Shown here: piece by piece, positions 63,766 through 64,000 of the stretch
Layout of the letters: each line of letters starts with the position of its first letter
Position numbering within the stretch: position 1 is the first letter of the stretch
NCBI GenBank assembly: GCA_027494015.1
Contig: JAOSJP010000001.1
Coordinates: 1 to 64,000, forward strand
Direction of reading: 5' to 3'
Source of the DNA: Anaerolineae bacterium
GTDB taxonomy: Bacteria > Chloroflexota > Anaerolineae > Aggregatilineales > Aggregatilineaceae
Length of the DNA: 64,000 nucleotides
Translations under genes and position numbers: made by a program
The notes under the pieces: model-generated
Seen by the model: only the letters and a program-made list of their open reading frames with translations
What the model was told of the DNA's origin: nothing
The model's database searches: none

Positions 63766-64000
63766 TCACTTGCCCCCGCCCGCGCCCTTCACATACGAGT
63801 GCTGCTCGCAGAGCAGCCCACCCCTCTCCTGGAACAGGTCAACGCCCCGCAGGTGGCGCTGATTGCCCGCCGCATCCACCCACTCGCAGCGCCAGCGGGC
63901 GATGCCCTGCATCCCGAAGCCGTGAATCTTCTCGATGTCGAGGTGCGCCTGCGGCGATTCGCGGAAGAAGCCCTGCCAGAACCCCGCAATCGCGTCCTTC
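63766..64000 (-). CDS. NTF2-like/SnoaL-type protein, C-terminal part
   Basis: Partial gene entering from the right edge on the minus strand. It reads DAIAGFWQGFFRESPQAHLD, IEKIHGFGMQGIARWRCEWV, DAAGNQRHLRGVDLFQERGG, LLCEQHSYVKGAGGGK and stops at 63766. The pattern of a cone-shaped NTF2-like domain, with an RGVD-F-ER-G end, matches nuclear-transport-factor-2 family proteins such as SnoaL. The N-terminal half is outside the window, so start and catalytic residues cannot be judged. Confidence 0.75.
   Translation of the reverse strand, partial: KDAIAGFWQGFFRESPQAHLDIEKIHGFGMQGIARWRCEWVDAAGNQRHLRGVDLFQERGGLLCEQHSYVKGAGGGK

Overview
The window is GC-rich bacterial DNA with long high-GC reading frames, compact operons and many short intergenic palindromes. 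The gene content best fits Chloroflexota, probably an Anaerolineae-like lineage. Evidence: mevalonate-pathway genes of archaeal or bacterial class II type, several large GT39-like membrane glycosyltransferases, secreted proteins with Thr-Pro-rich linkers, PA14/SH3b surface proteins, CHAD and AIM24 proteins. This placement is inferred from gene content only; no rRNA is present.

Layout. 1-2254 (-): frameshifted lytic transglycosylase lipoprotein running off the left edge. 2704-6616 (+): TPR membrane protein, an IS5-type MITE, then an ATP-type and a PPi-type phosphofructokinase side by side. 6690-7505: tandem array of ~155-bp palindromic units. 7633-9095: two tandem AIM24 paralogues. 9378-10134 (-): YbaK-type deacylase (frameshifted) and a four-repeat mini-protein. 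10522-20009 (+): acyl-CoA carboxylase parts (carboxyltransferase, biotin carboxylase, biotin carrier) with a BstYI/BglII-like restriction-modification pair inserted between them, plus a Ca2+/H+ antiporter and a secreted cyclophilin. 20133-25769 (+): three consecutive GT39-like glycosyltransferases. 25770-27206: MITE with an IS630 element nested in its target duplication. 27225-32070: HTH-CHAD protein, HD hydrolase, AI-2E-type exporter, STAS-like protein. 32257-37952 (+): HMG-CoA reductase, PA14/SH3b protein, HMG-CoA synthase and a thiolase-like protein lacking its usual catalytic Cys and His; together these are the entry to mevalonate. 38032-43208: ClbS/DfsB-like protein, serine hydrolase, PlsC-like acyltransferase, 3-hydroxyacyl-CoA dehydrogenase and an anchored unknown protein. 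43320-43391: tRNA-Gln. 43636-43812: an apparently independent structured ncRNA. 44152-49470: GntR regulator with its own promoter/operator, OsmC, thioredoxin-fold DUF255 protein, ABC-type substrate-binding protein. 49625-53027 (-): two tandem secreted paralogues. 53381-62937: fourth GT39-like protein, ribosomal protein L25, TrmI, response regulator, rhomboid protease, sugar nucleotidyltransferase, alpha/beta hydrolase and phosphomannomutase. The right end holds a frameshifted small gene, an almost C-free AT-rich block and a partial NTF2-like gene.

Two themes run through the window. First, intergenic space is filled by several interspersed palindromic repeat families; one is a MITE that inserts at CTAG sites overlapping TAG stop codons. 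Second, single-base indels in G/C homopolymers break at least eight genes while both halves stay conserved. This points either to consensus sequencing error or to a very high frameshift load, and it should be settled before any of these genes is called a pseudogene.
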